Shown here piece after piece: positions 1 through 9,051 of a DNA stretch of 64,000 nucleotides. Made by a program: the position numbers and the translations under genes. The notes beneath the pieces were generated by a model. It saw only the letters and a program-made list of their open reading frames with translations, did no database searches and was not told where the DNA came from. Source of the stretch: an uncultured Oscillospiraceae bacterium (GTDB lineage: Bacteria; Bacillota; Clostridia; Oscillospirales; Ruminococcaceae); the NCBI GenBank assembly GCA_910577365.1, contig CAJTMU010000002.1, forward strand, positions 1 through 64,000, read 5' to 3'. The first letter of the stretch is position 1. Each line of letters starts with the position of its first letter.

Positions 1-280
1 CGACATACTCCATAACGATAAACTGCACCTTTTCGGTAAAGCCCACATCGTAGATCTTAACGATATTCGGGTGAGAAAGCAGGGCTATCGCCTTGCTCTC
101 GTTGCGGAAGCGGCGCAGAAACTCGTCGCTGCCCGCAAATTCGGTCTTGAGTATCTTGACCGCGACCACGCGGTCCTCCTCAATGTCCCTGGCGCGGTAT
201 ATGTCCGCCATTCCGCCGACGCCTATAAGCTCTATCAGCTCATATCTTCCGTCGAGCTTTTTTCCGATATTGCTGTCCAT
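1..280 (-). CDS. prkC: Ser/Thr protein kinase PrkC/PknB, N-terminal part (cut by window edge)
   Basis: About 93 N-terminal residues of a eukaryotic-type Ser/Thr kinase are visible; the rest lies before base 1. The glycine-rich loop (GVGGMADIY, residues 20-28), the ATP-binding lysine K42 in VAVKIL and the helix-C region RFRNES are present, followed by the HPNIVK segment and the hinge (VMEYV). By family knowledge, this membrane kinase with extracellular PASTA domains controls cell-wall growth and germination together with a PP2C phosphatase. That phosphatase is the gene just upstream, 91 bases away on the same strand. The ATG at 280 was chosen because the protein then starts right before the kinase fold. 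Confidence 0.93.
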   Translation of the reverse strand, partial: MDSNIGKKLDGRYELIELIGVGGMADIYRARDIEEDRVVAVKILKTEFAGSDEFLRRFRNESKAIALLSHPNIVKIYDVGFTEKVQFIVMEYV

Positions 281-371
281 GTATTTTCCGCCATTTCTCC
301 ATACAATCTCTTGAATTTGTTTTGGTATTTCCCCGCACCGTATGGAAGCGCGGGCTTATATTATGTTGTTG

Positions 372-1109
372 TCAAACTGTTATCAAAGCAACGGAAACAT
401 TGTCATGTCCGCCGTTGTTATTAGCGTATTCAATAAGCCTGTCGCAGCAGCTCTCCGCAGCGTTGTCAAAGCATATGTCAAGAATATCCAGATCGTCACC
501 GTAGGAGGTAAGCCCATCCGAGCACAGCAGCAGCATTTCACCCTGCTTCATATCCAGCTCGAAATAATCTGGAGTTACGTTAGAGTCTGCGCCGATAGCC
601 TTTGTTATTTTGTTGCGCTTCGGATGGTTTCTTGCCTGCTCCTCGGTTATCTCCCCGCGGTCGACAAGCTCTCTTACATGAGAATGGTCCTTGGTGATCT
701 GCCGTATACACTCGTCATCTGCCGAAGAAAAAAGATGATATGCTCGGCTGTCACCAATATTAACTATATAAGCTGTTCCGCCGAAAACAATTGCAGCGAC
801 GCAAGTCGTGCCCATAACGGAGTTTTCGTGCTTTCGCGAGGTTTCGTAAACTATGCTGTTGGCAGCTATCGAAGCGGTTATCAGAAGATTCCTTACGGAG
901 TTTTTGTTCATCATCTCCGAGAAGCTTTCCTCTATCCGTTTTGAAATAACGTCCACCGCTATCGAGCTTGCCAGCCCGCCCTCGCTCTCGCCGCCCATTC
1001 CGTCGCAAAGTATCGCTGCGCAGGCGGTGGGACTGAGCATTTTGCTCCAGACGTTGTCCTGATTCTCCGTTCTGACAAGTCCTATATCTGTTTTACTGAA
1101 TATGTTCAT
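372..1109 (-). CDS. prpC: PP2C-family protein phosphatase (Stp/PrpC)
   Basis: 245 residues, the usual size of single-domain bacterial PP2C phosphatases. The metal-binding motifs are in order: RTENQD (13-18), CDGMGG (35-40), a VNIGDSRAY strand, CSDGL, and a final GHDNVS that supplies the last metal-coordinating Asp. It removes phosphate from Ser/Thr and is the standard antagonist of PrkC, which lies immediately downstream. The gene follows rlmN by 49 bases in the same run, so co-transcription is likely. No transmembrane segment is seen, so it should act in the cytoplasm. Confidence 0.95.
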   Translation of the reverse strand: MNIFSKTDIGLVRTENQDNVWSKMLSPTACAAILCDGMGGESEGGLASSIAVDVISKRIEESFSEMMNKNSVRNLLITASIAANSIVYETSRKHENSVMGTTCVAAIVFGGTAYIVNIGDSRAYHLFSSADDECIRQITKDHSHVRELVDRGEITEEQARNHPKRNKITKAIGADSNVTPDYFELDMKQGEMLLLCSDGLTSYGDDLDILDICFDNAAESCCDRLIEYANNNGGHDNVSVALITV

Positions 1110-1158
1110 TTCTGACCCGATTACCCCTTTCGAGTATTGTGTCTTAATTTAGTGTGCT

Positions 1159-2211
1159 TCAGGAGTCGGAAGGCAATTCGTCCCTTCGGAGCTGTCCGCA
1201 AGCGGCATTTATGTCCGCTCCCAGCGTTCTGCGGACAGTTGCGTTTATACCCGCCGACTCAAGCATTCTGCGAAATCTCTCCACATAGCGGCTTTTTTTG
1301 TAATCCCTCTCCCGTATCTCGTTTATCGGGATAAGGTTTACATGGCAGTTCATGCCGCTCAGCAGCTCTGTAAGCTCCCGCGCGGACTGCTCAGTATCGT
1401 TTACCCCCTCTATCAGAGAGTACTCAAAGCTTATCCGTCTGCCCGTTTTTTTGAAATAGTCGCGGCAAGCCGTCATCAGCTTCTCCAGACCGTAACGCTT
1501 GTTTACGGGCATTATCTCGCTGCGCTTCTCGTCCGTCGCTGCGTGGAGCGATACTGATAGCGTAAGCCCCGTTTTAAGCTCCGCAAGCTCATATATCCTC
1601 TCCACTATTCCGCAGGTGGAAAGTGAAATATGCCGCAGGCTCATGCCCTCTCCGTCACTGTTCAGCAGCGAAAGGAACTTCATGACGTTATCGAAGTTGT
1701 CCAGCGGCTCGCCTATTCCCATAAGTACTATGCTGTCGACGTGCCGTCCGCTGTCCCGCTCAGTCTCGTATATCTGAAGCAGCATTTCCGACGGCTCCAG
1801 ATTTCTGACAAATCCCGCGATGGCGGACGCGCAGAAACGGCAGCCCATTTTACACCCCACCTGTGTGGAGATACAAAGGCTGTTCCCGTGCTTGTATTCC
1901 ATGAGTACGGATTCCACCGCCTGCCCGTCGGGCAGTCCATATAGATATTTTACCGTATTATCTATGTCAGATACAAGTCTTTTTTTTATTTTTAGTGACT
2001 TTATACAAAATTTTTTTGTTAATCGCTCCCTCAATTGTACAGAAATATTGCTCATCTGAGAAAAATCAGTGATTTTCTTTACATGAAGCCACTCGTAAAT
2101 TTGTTTGGCGCGAAAAGTTTTCTCGCCCATATCAAGAATTTCCCGAGTAAGCTCATCTCTTGAAAGCGATAAAATGTCAATTTCAGATAGTTCTTTTTGC
2201 TTGTTTTCCAT
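1159..2211 (-). CDS. rlmN: 23S rRNA A2503 / tRNA A37 C2-methyltransferase RlmN
   Basis: Radical-SAM methyltransferase of 350 residues. The cluster-binding C-x3-C-x2-C is C120, C124 and C127 (GCKMGCRFC). The second conserved cysteine, which forms the methylene-protein intermediate, is in AACGQL near residue 338. The frame stays open upstream into rsmB, but the ATG at 2211 gives the normal family length and lies one base after the rsmB stop, which points to translational coupling. The enzyme methylates C2 of A2503 in 23S rRNA and A37 in some tRNAs. Confidence 0.95.
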   Translation of the reverse strand: MENKQKELSEIDILSLSRDELTREILDMGEKTFRAKQIYEWLHVKKITDFSQMSNISVQLRERLTKKFCIKSLKIKKRLVSDIDNTVKYLYGLPDGQAVESVLMEYKHGNSLCISTQVGCKMGCRFCASAIAGFVRNLEPSEMLLQIYETERDSGRHVDSIVLMGIGEPLDNFDNVMKFLSLLNSDGEGMSLRHISLSTCGIVERIYELAELKTGLTLSVSLHAATDEKRSEIMPVNKRYGLEKLMTACRDYFKKTGRRISFEYSLIEGVNDTEQSARELTELLSGMNCHVNLIPINEIRERDYKKSRYVERFRRMLESAGINATVRRTLGADINAACGQLRRDELPSDS

Positions 2212-2212
2212 T

Positions 2213-3529
2213 TTACTTGATTCTCCTGAATGAAGCGGTAAAGAATCCGTCCCCGCCCTTTTCGTCGGGGAAATAAGTCCGCTTGAAGCTGTTTTCCGCG
2301 GCAAGCGGAACAGGCTGTACTATCGGGGAAAACTCGGGGTGCTCTGCGGCGAAGCAGTCGGCAACCTCGTCGTTCTCCGCGCGGGAGAGCGTACAGGTGG
2401 AATAAACCAGCGTCCCGCCCGGCTTCACGTACTGCGAGGAAACCTCAAGCACTGCCCGCTGCATTTCGGGCAGCTCCCTGAAGTCCTCGGGATTTTTATA
2501 CTTTATCTCGGGCTTTCTGCGTATCACGCCAAGCCCCGAACAAGGCACGTCGCAAAGCACCCTGTCCGCCATCGGCAGCTCCTCGTTGAATTTCAGCGCG
2601 TTATTCTGTCTCGGCTCGATTATTTTTAATCCGAGCCGCTCCGCGCCCTTTCCAATCAGCCCCACACGCTGTTCGTGCAGATCCATGCTGATTATCCGCC
2701 CGTTGTTCCCCATCATCTCCGCCATGGTAAAGCTTTTACCTCCGGGCGCGGCGCACAGGTCGAGCACGGTTTCGTTTAGTATCGGGCGCAGCGTGAGACA
2801 GCAAAGCTGCGATGATATATCCTGAACATGAAAAAGACCGCTCCGATACGCTCTGCTTTTCTCGATATCACCTGTTTTTTCCAGCTTAATGCACCCCATA
2901 AGACCTGCGTACTTTTCCGCGGAAATACCCTCCTTTTTAAGAAGGTCAATCAGATCCTCCGCGCTTGTTTTCAGTGTATTCACCCGCGCGTATACCGGTG
3001 GTCTGCCGAGCGAAGCCTTAAGCGCCGCCGCGGTCTTGTCCGCGCCGTATTCCCCCGTAAGCTTGTCCGCAAGCCACTGTGGGCAGGAATACTCTATCGA
3101 AAGGCGCTGTGCGGCGTTCAGTCCTCTGTATTCTATACGCTTACCGCCGCGGATAAATCCGCGAAGCATACCGTTTACAAAGCCCTGTGCGCTGAACAGC
3201 TTCATTCTCTTGCAGAGCTTGACACTCTCGTTCACCGCCGCGCTTTCGGGTACCGAGGGCATATAAAGAAGCTGATAAAGCCCCGCCCTCAATATCTCCA
3301 CAACGCCGTCGTCCAGCTTAACAAAGGGCACGGAGCTGTTTTTTTCAATTATATAGTCAAGTGTCAGCCGCCTTTCGATAACGCCGTAAAACAGCGCCGC
3401 CGCGAAAGCCTTATCCTTGGGGGAAAGATCGGTTTCCCCCAGCGCGGAATCAAGAATGATGTTGGAATAGCCCTCGCCGCTGTCCATTTTTAAAAGCAGC
3501 TTTACCGCCGTAAGTCGTGCGTCAGCCAT
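2213..3529 (-). CDS. rsmB: 16S rRNA m5C967 methyltransferase RsmB
   Basis: 438 residues with the usual RsmB layout: an N-terminal NusB-like RNA-binding helical domain (about 1-140), then a class I SAM methyltransferase. The SAM loop is DLCAAPGGK. The two catalytic cysteines of RNA m5C enzymes are in PCSGLG (around 330) and STCTL (around 380). It methylates cytosine in small-subunit rRNA. In many Clostridia it sits between fmt and rlmN, as here, although an unrelated kinase gene is inserted between it and fmt. Confidence 0.95.
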   Translation of the reverse strand: MADARLTAVKLLLKMDSGEGYSNIILDSALGETDLSPKDKAFAAALFYGVIERRLTLDYIIEKNSSVPFVKLDDGVVEILRAGLYQLLYMPSVPESAAVNESVKLCKRMKLFSAQGFVNGMLRGFIRGGKRIEYRGLNAAQRLSIEYSCPQWLADKLTGEYGADKTAAALKASLGRPPVYARVNTLKTSAEDLIDLLKKEGISAEKYAGLMGCIKLEKTGDIEKSRAYRSGLFHVQDISSQLCCLTLRPILNETVLDLCAAPGGKSFTMAEMMGNNGRIISMDLHEQRVGLIGKGAERLGLKIIEPRQNNALKFNEELPMADRVLCDVPCSGLGVIRRKPEIKYKNPEDFRELPEMQRAVLEVSSQYVKPGGTLVYSTCTLSRAENDEVADCFAAEHPEFSPIVQPVPLAAENSFKRTYFPDEKGGDGFFTASFRRIK

Positions 3530-3626
3530 GTGTCCTCCGTTTTATGATGTGATTGGAGGTAAGACCTCCTTTTTATTTTCCGTACCGCCGTTAATTTGCG
3601 GCTGATATATTGCCGATTTTGCGCTC

Positions 3627-4115
3627 CTATCCCGCTTCAACAGCGGAGCAGATAATTTTGACCGTGTCCGAAACGCTCATTTCTGCGGATATTGCCGTTT
3701 CATGTATTGTGCCTATATAATCCTTTTCTCTCCACCATCTTCTCATTTCCCGCTCGCCGAAATCCTCACGATTTGGCTTGGTACTGTGCCTTGACAATGT
3801 TTCCTCAAATGTCAGGTCATAATAAAATGCGTATATGTTTGCGCCATACACCGCAACGGCGGTATCAAACAAGGGTTTATAAACGTCGGCGGGCAGTATG
3901 CCCTCCAGAATTGTAATGTCCGAATGATTTCTGCCGTATTTCAGCAGCTCCGTTATCAGCGGCAAAGCCTCGGGGTCCTTGGCATTAAGCATCTGAATGC
4001 GTATCATATCATGAGATATCAGCATCGTATTTCGCCCTAACCTCTTTTGCAGCTCCTTTGCAACCGTCGTTTTTCCGCTGCCCGAATTTCCTCTGATAAT
4101 TATTAGCTTAGACAT
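3627..4115 (-). CDS. Small P-loop kinase (AAA_33 / zeta-like), unknown substrate
   Basis: 162 residues beginning directly with a Walker A loop (GNSGSGKT, residues 9-16). A DMIR segment after strand 2 and an ILEG strand resemble small-molecule or RNA-end kinases of the AAA_33 group, which include zeta-toxin-like and nucleoside-kinase-like proteins. The substrate cannot be told from sequence. It interrupts the usual fmt-rsmB order, with 97 bases to rsmB and 36 bases to fmt, so it looks like a later insertion into the operon. No antitoxin-like small gene lies beside it, which argues against a zeta toxin. Confidence 0.8.
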   Translation of the reverse strand: MSKLIIIRGNSGSGKTTVAKELQKRLGRNTMLISHDMIRIQMLNAKDPEALPLITELLKYGRNHSDITILEGILPADVYKPLFDTAVAVYGANIYAFYYDLTFEETLSRHSTKPNREDFGEREMRRWWREKDYIGTIHETAISAEMSVSDTVKIICSAVEAG

Positions 4116-4151
4116 TTAATTCCCTCAATGTCTTTAATATGATATCGTCCG

Positions 4152-5087
4152 TTATCGGTTAAGCACAGCGCCTTTTTCCAGCTTTTTCCCCCGCAGATAG
4201 GCGTTAAGCCCCATACGCTTGCCGCCCTCGGGCTGTATCTCGATAAGTTCCACCGCGCCGCCATCACCGCAAGCTACTCTGAAGCGCTCCGCATCGATTA
4301 TCGTGCCCGGCTCGGCGTCGGTCTCCTCATTGGATATCTGTGCGCGAAATACCTTAAATCGCTTTCCGTCCATCATGACATACGCGCAGGGAACGTCCGC
4401 CATAGCTCTTATAAAATCGTACACCTGCTTCGCGGACTGCGTGAAGTCGATTTTCAGTTCTTCCTTGGTTATCATGGAGGCGTAGCAGGTCTCCCCGCTT
4501 TGCGGGATACGATCAGCGATACCGTTCTCAATATCTTCAAGAGTTTCAACTAAAAGCTTTGCGCCTGTCATGGCGAGCAGGTCGTGCAGATGGCTGCCCG
4601 TCATATCGGGGGTTATTTCTACCGCCAACTTCTTTATCATATCTCCCGTGTCAAGCCCCTCCGCCATATACATGGTGGTAACGCCCGAAACGGTCTCGCC
4701 GTACTGTATGCAACGCTGAATGGGCGCGGCTCCGCGGTATTGGGGCAGGAGAGAGGCATGAACGTTCACGCAGCCGTATTTCGGAAGCTCCAGAATTTCG
4801 CGTGGCAAAATCTGCCCGTAAGCCACCACAACTATGCAGTCGGGAGCGATATCCTTAAGCACCTCAAGCGAACGCTCCGCGTCCTCTCCTTTTCTCAGCG
4901 AGAGCGGCTGATATACGGGAATGTCATGCTCCAGCGCGCATTCCTTTATAGGCGTCATTGTTATCTTGCCGCGGCTGCTCGGTTTATCAGGCTGTGTGAA
5001 AACCGCCGCAATATCATGCCCCGCCTCTATCAGGCTCTCCAGACAATTCAGCGAAAAAACGGGAGTACCCATAAAAACTATTTTCAT
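4152..5087 (-). CDS. fmt: Methionyl-tRNA formyltransferase
   Basis: 311 residues. It starts with MKIVFMGTP, the N10-formyl-THF-binding Rossmann fold, and contains the catalytic loop HASLLPQYRGAAPIQ and the C-terminal tRNA-binding domain. It formylates Met-tRNAi for initiation. The ATG at 5087 overlaps the def stop codon (ATGA); the longer reading frame upstream would read inside def. The partner deformylase is therefore translated directly before it. Confidence 0.96.
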   Translation of the reverse strand: MKIVFMGTPVFSLNCLESLIEAGHDIAAVFTQPDKPSSRGKITMTPIKECALEHDIPVYQPLSLRKGEDAERSLEVLKDIAPDCIVVVAYGQILPREILELPKYGCVNVHASLLPQYRGAAPIQRCIQYGETVSGVTTMYMAEGLDTGDMIKKLAVEITPDMTGSHLHDLLAMTGAKLLVETLEDIENGIADRIPQSGETCYASMITKEELKIDFTQSAKQVYDFIRAMADVPCAYVMMDGKRFKVFRAQISNEETDAEPGTIIDAERFRVACGDGGAVELIEIQPEGGKRMGLNAYLRGKKLEKGAVLNR

Positions 5088-5557
5088 TCCGCGTCCTCCT
5101 CGTCCTCTGTCCACTCAATAACCTTATCTTTATATAAAATACCGTTCAGATGGTCTATTTCATGGCAGAACGCCCGCGCCAGCAGACCGCCCGCTTTGTA
5201 CACCATAAGCTTTCCGTAGCGGTCGAACGCTTTCGCCTTTATCTTCGCGGGACGCTTAACCACTCCTCTTTTTTTCGGGTAGGACAGGCAGCCCTCCGGT
5301 TCGAGCTGCTTTCCGCGCATAGCAGTTATAACGGGATTTATAAGCTCAATTTTTCCCGTGTCATCACCCAAATCAATAACCACGACCCTCTTTGCAACTC
5401 CCACCTGCGGCGCCGCAAGACCTATCCCGTCCGCCGCCGCCATGGTTTCATGCATATCGTCCAACAGCTCCCACAGTTCCTCGTCAAAGACCGTGACCTC
5501 CTCGCTATGCTCTCTGAGCCGCTTGTCACCAAATCTCAAAATTTCTCTCTGTGCCAT
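5084..5557 (-). CDS. def: Peptide deformylase (copy 1)
   Basis: 157 residues. All three family motifs are intact: GIGLAAPQ (44-51), EGCLS (88-92) and HEIDH (132-136), which provide the Cys and two His metal ligands and the catalytic Glu. It removes the formyl group from nascent N-termini. The gene is coupled to fmt by an ATGA overlap. A second deformylase gene lies 472 bases upstream in the same orientation with motifs at exactly the same residue numbers, so the two are paralogues. Confidence 0.96.
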   Translation of the reverse strand: MAQREILRFGDKRLREHSEEVTVFDEELWELLDDMHETMAAADGIGLAAPQVGVAKRVVVIDLGDDTGKIELINPVITAMRGKQLEPEGCLSYPKKRGVVKRPAKIKAKAFDRYGKLMVYKAGGLLARAFCHEIDHLNGILYKDKVIEWTEDEEDAE

Positions 5558-5673
5558 TTGTACCTCTTAATTTTTAAAAGTTTCTCTAATAACCCTTATT
5601 TACACCGCGCGTAAATAAGCTGCTTTGCAGCAAAAACATTGCGCTGCTCTTTTTGAGCGAAACGGAATGTATC

Positions 5674-6008
5674 TTAACCGCTCTTTTTCCTGACAGTCAA
5701 TAACATCACCGTTCCCGAAAGTCCAGCCAAAATTATGTTATAACTTACAGGCATAATAAAACAGGTGTTAGACAACATATGCAGCAGCGCGGTCGTTATT
5801 ATATTTTTATGTTTAAGATAAAATTTACCCAACACCTAGGGACGATCACGAAAAGATATTTCGCAGCACTCAGCTCTTTGGGCACACCCACACGGTTTCT
5901 TTCAAGCAGCATTGGCAGATAGCAGGCGAACGAAAGCACCAAAACCAACGTAGTCCACGCAGCAATTTCCACATATATTTTTTTATTGTCTTTCCACATT
6001 AAATTCAA
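5674..6008 (-). pseudogene. Remnant of a CPBP-family intramembrane protease
   Basis: Two disconnected pieces of one small membrane protein. The 5' part (from ATG 6008) encodes a cytoplasmic start and one transmembrane helix (TTLVLVLSFACYLPML), then runs into a stop at 5799. The 3' part, in another frame down to TAA at 5674, reads KHKNIITTALLHMLSNT followed by a last hydrophobic helix and a basic end. This matches the C-terminal H-x3-N helix region of CPBP (Abi) proteases. The middle, with the EExxR and first H motifs, is gone. I infer an internal deletion plus frameshift between the two deformylase genes. Confidence 0.6.
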
Positions 6009-6029
6009 GTCCGTCAGATATCGAAACTG

Positions 6030-6485
6030 TCAGTTGTTCACCGGCTTGACCCTATCAATAAACAATATCCCGTCAAGATGATCTATTTCATGGCAGAATG
6101 CCCGTGCAAGCATGCCCTCTCCCGTCATGGTGAACTCTTTTCCGTTTCTGTCCTGCGCCTTTACGGTTACGCGAAAAGGACGCTCCACATCGCGCCACTC
6201 ACCCGGGGCGGAAAGACAGCCCTCGCCGCCCATCTGCCTGCCCTCGCTTGAAACTATTTCGGGATTTATTAGCTCAATGACACCGTGTTTATCTCTCACA
6301 TCAATTATAACGGCGCGTTTGAGTATGCCAACCTGAGGCGCGGCAAGCCCCGCTCCGTTCTCTGCGGCGAGAGTTGCCTTCATATCGTCCAGCAGCGTCC
6401 ACAGCCGCTCATCAAACGCAGTAACTGTCCTGCACTTTTTGCGGAGAACGTCCTCTCCGAATTTAACAATCTTTCTTAATGCCAT
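6030..6485 (-). CDS. def: Peptide deformylase (copy 2)
   Basis: 151 residues, colinear with copy 1. Motif 1 reads GAGLAAPQ instead of GIGLAAPQ, motif 2 is EGCLSAP and motif 3 is HEIDH (132-136), so all metal ligands are kept. It is expected to be active. Having two def genes in one operon on either side of a broken gene suggests tandem duplication or acquisition of a second allele. Second deformylases are known to alter sensitivity to actinonin-type inhibitors, but nothing here shows that this one does. Confidence 0.93.
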   Translation of the reverse strand: MALRKIVKFGEDVLRKKCRTVTAFDERLWTLLDDMKATLAAENGAGLAAPQVGILKRAVIIDVRDKHGVIELINPEIVSSEGRQMGGEGCLSAPGEWRDVERPFRVTVKAQDRNGKEFTMTGEGMLARAFCHEIDHLDGILFIDRVKPVNN

Positions 6486-6603
6486 CTATATTTTCCTTTC
6501 GGTTTTTTATAATTAAACAATCGCTGAATAGAGCGAACGGAATATAATCAGCCTAATAAATTCCCCATTTAAGCTGAATTAACTCATTTTAACAGACATT
6601 CTC

Positions 6604-9051
6604 TTAATCAAGCCCGCCGTTCATGTCTGCGTAAAAGCTTACGTTGTGAAAAGCGCGGTCGTTATACGCCTGCTTCATGGTCGATTCGATAAGCGCCCTC
6701 AGCGATTTTGAATTGCGGCATTTAATCATAAGCCGTTGGCGATACCGTCCGTTGACTCTTCCTATTGCACTCGGCGCGGGACCGAGTGTTCTCAGCGGAA
6801 GCCTTTCACCGTACGGCTTGGCGTTCTCCGCCAGCATTGCCGCAAATTTTCGTGCCGCCTCTGCACATTCCCTGTCCATAAGCGATGAAAATCCTATCAT
6901 CACCACGTCGCAGAACGGGGGGTAAAGCATGGCTTCCCGCAGCTTTATCTCCTCTTCGTAAAAAGCGGGATAATTCTGCTTTGCGGCAAGGGTCAGCACA
7001 TAATGCTCCGGCGAATAGGTCTGTATCAGCGCCCTGCCGCGCTTTCCGCCGCGGCCGGAGCGTCCCACCACCTGCGTTATCAGCGAAAATGTGCGCTCGT
7101 AGGCTCTGAAATCGCTTGCGTAAAGGCTATTGTCGGTCTTAAGCACTCCCACAAGGGTAACGTTGGGAAAATCCAGCCCCTTGGCTATCATCTGCGTTCC
7201 CACTATTATATCGTATTCGCCCTCCGCGAACGCCTTGAATTTGCGCTCAAAGGCATTCTTGGTAGCCGTAGTGTCAGCGTCCATACGCAGCACGCGCGCC
7301 TTGGGGAACATCTCGGATATCTCGTCCTCGATACGCTGCGTACCCGTTCCAAGCATGGTAAAAAATTTTCCCGAACACTTGGGACACACCTTGTCGGCTC
7401 TCCTTTGAAAGCCGCAGTAGTGACATATCAGGCTGTCGTTTATCTTATGATACGTAAGCGGCAGCGAGCAGTTGGGGCACTCCGCGGGAGCGCCGCAGGA
7501 AGCGCAGCGCACGCTGGTGTGATATCCCCGTCTGTTCAGCAGCAGTATCGACTGTTCCCCTCGGTCAAGATTGCTCTGAAGCTCCTGTATAAGCGTCATG
7601 CTGAACGCGGATGGATTGCCGTTTTTAGCCTCCTCACGCATATCCACCATGTATACATCTGGAAGCACCGCGCTGTTGTAGCGCTCGTCCAGCTCAAACA
7701 GACTGTACCGCCCCTTTTTCGCGTAAAAATAGCTTTCCAGCGACGGAGTAGCTGATGCCAGCAGCAGAAAGGCATTATGCGCGAAGCATCGCTGCTTGGC
7801 GATATCCCGCGCGTGGTATCGCGGAGCGCTTTCGGACTTATATGTCCCCTCGCCCTCCTCATCTATTACCACAATGCCGAGGTCGGCGACGGGCGCGAAA
7901 ACCGCGCTGCGCGTGCCTATAACTATACGCGCCCTGCCCTCTTTCACGCGGCGGTATTCGTCGGCGCGCTCGCCCAAAGAAAGGCTGCTGTGCATGACCG
8001 CCACCTCACTGCCGAAAAGACGGCGAAATCTGCCCACCATCTGCGGCGTAAGGGATATTTCAGGAACAAGCATTATCGCGCTTTTTCCGTTCGCGAGCGC
8101 CCGCGCTATCAGCTTTATGAATACCGAGGTCTTTCCGCTGCCCGTGACCCCGCGCAGCAGTGCGCATTTTGGAGCACTGTCCTCCATAAGCTCCGCAAGA
8201 CCGCCGAATATTTCTCTCTGCTTTGGTGAAAGCGTGATATCATCGGGGTTTTCGCTTGCCTCTTCGCCGTTATCCGTGCGGAACACTACATTCTCGTACT
8301 GCTCCAGAAAGCCCTTTTCCGTCAGCCGCTTCACTACCGCGGGCGTTACCGTACAGGCATAGCAAGCTTCCCTTACCGAAGCGCTTTCCGAAGCCTCAAC
8401 AAACCGCAGCACCTCGCGCTGCTTGGGGGTGAGCTTCACGCCCTCTGGCGGTTCTTCCGCCGCGCGGAGCATTGCCACAGTGGAATCCCCCACGCGCCTT
8501 GACAAAATATCGTCCTCATAAAGCGCTCCCTTTTCAATGAGCGCCCGCAGGACTCTCGCGCCGTCAAGCTCCCTCTGCGCGGCGATAACTGCGTCAAACG
8601 AAGCTCTGTCCCCCGCCATCCTGAGCACCTCAGCAAGCCTGCTCTCCTCCTCGGAAAGCGCACCCGAAAAATCCGGCGTAAGGCTGTACCGTGTCTTAAG
8701 CGAGTACCCAAGCCCCGGCGGCAGTATCGCCCGAAAAGCGTCGTAATATGTGCAGAACGTATTGTCCCTTATCCAACGGCACAGGTCAATTAGCTCCCGC
8801 GAGACCACCGGTTCTTCGTCAACCGCGCACCGAATGGGCTTCAGCCCCTCCGCGCTGCCGCGGTATACCGAAAGCACAAGTCCCACGCGCTTCCTGTTGC
8901 CTTTTCCTAACGGCACGACCACCCTCACGCCCGCAGAAATATCCGCACTCAGCCGCTCGGGTATCTCATAGCCGAACAGCCTGTCAAAGGCATAGAGCGT
9001 ACCCTCCACCGCGACCTCCGCTATCAGCCGCTCCGAAGTCAGTTCGTCCAT
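6604..9051 (-). CDS. priA: Primosomal helicase PriA
   Basis: 815 residues, full family length. It has an N-terminal 3'-DNA-binding domain, a winged helix, and a superfamily 2 helicase core with Walker A GVTGSGKT. A cysteine-rich zinc region (CASC, CPNC, CHYC, CPKC) sits between the helicase lobes, followed by motifs V/VI (GRSGRGG). It restarts collapsed replication forks. The Walker B box reads DEEG where PriA usually has DEEH. Its ATG directly follows the gmk stop (TGA ATG), so the two are coupled. Confidence 0.95.
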   Translation of the reverse strand: MDELTSERLIAEVAVEGTLYAFDRLFGYEIPERLSADISAGVRVVVPLGKGNRKRVGLVLSVYRGSAEGLKPIRCAVDEEPVVSRELIDLCRWIRDNTFCTYYDAFRAILPPGLGYSLKTRYSLTPDFSGALSEEESRLAEVLRMAGDRASFDAVIAAQRELDGARVLRALIEKGALYEDDILSRRVGDSTVAMLRAAEEPPEGVKLTPKQREVLRFVEASESASVREACYACTVTPAVVKRLTEKGFLEQYENVVFRTDNGEEASENPDDITLSPKQREIFGGLAELMEDSAPKCALLRGVTGSGKTSVFIKLIARALANGKSAIMLVPEISLTPQMVGRFRRLFGSEVAVMHSSLSLGERADEYRRVKEGRARIVIGTRSAVFAPVADLGIVVIDEEGEGTYKSESAPRYHARDIAKQRCFAHNAFLLLASATPSLESYFYAKKGRYSLFELDERYNSAVLPDVYMVDMREEAKNGNPSAFSMTLIQELQSNLDRGEQSILLLNRRGYHTSVRCASCGAPAECPNCSLPLTYHKINDSLICHYCGFQRRADKVCPKCSGKFFTMLGTGTQRIEDEISEMFPKARVLRMDADTTATKNAFERKFKAFAEGEYDIIVGTQMIAKGLDFPNVTLVGVLKTDNSLYASDFRAYERTFSLITQVVGRSGRGGKRGRALIQTYSPEHYVLTLAAKQNYPAFYEEEIKLREAMLYPPFCDVVMIGFSSLMDRECAEAARKFAAMLAENAKPYGERLPLRTLGPAPSAIGRVNGRYRQRLMIKCRNSKSLRALIESTMKQAYNDRAFHNVSFYADMNGGLD

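Noticed and set aside
2828..3493. 221-codon plus-strand frame opposite rsmB
   Set aside because: rsmB is complete with all motifs; the antisense frame is a shadow.
3627..4115. Zeta-type toxin
   Set aside because: The P-loop fold is compatible, but no small epsilon-like antitoxin lies beside it and it sits within a housekeeping run.
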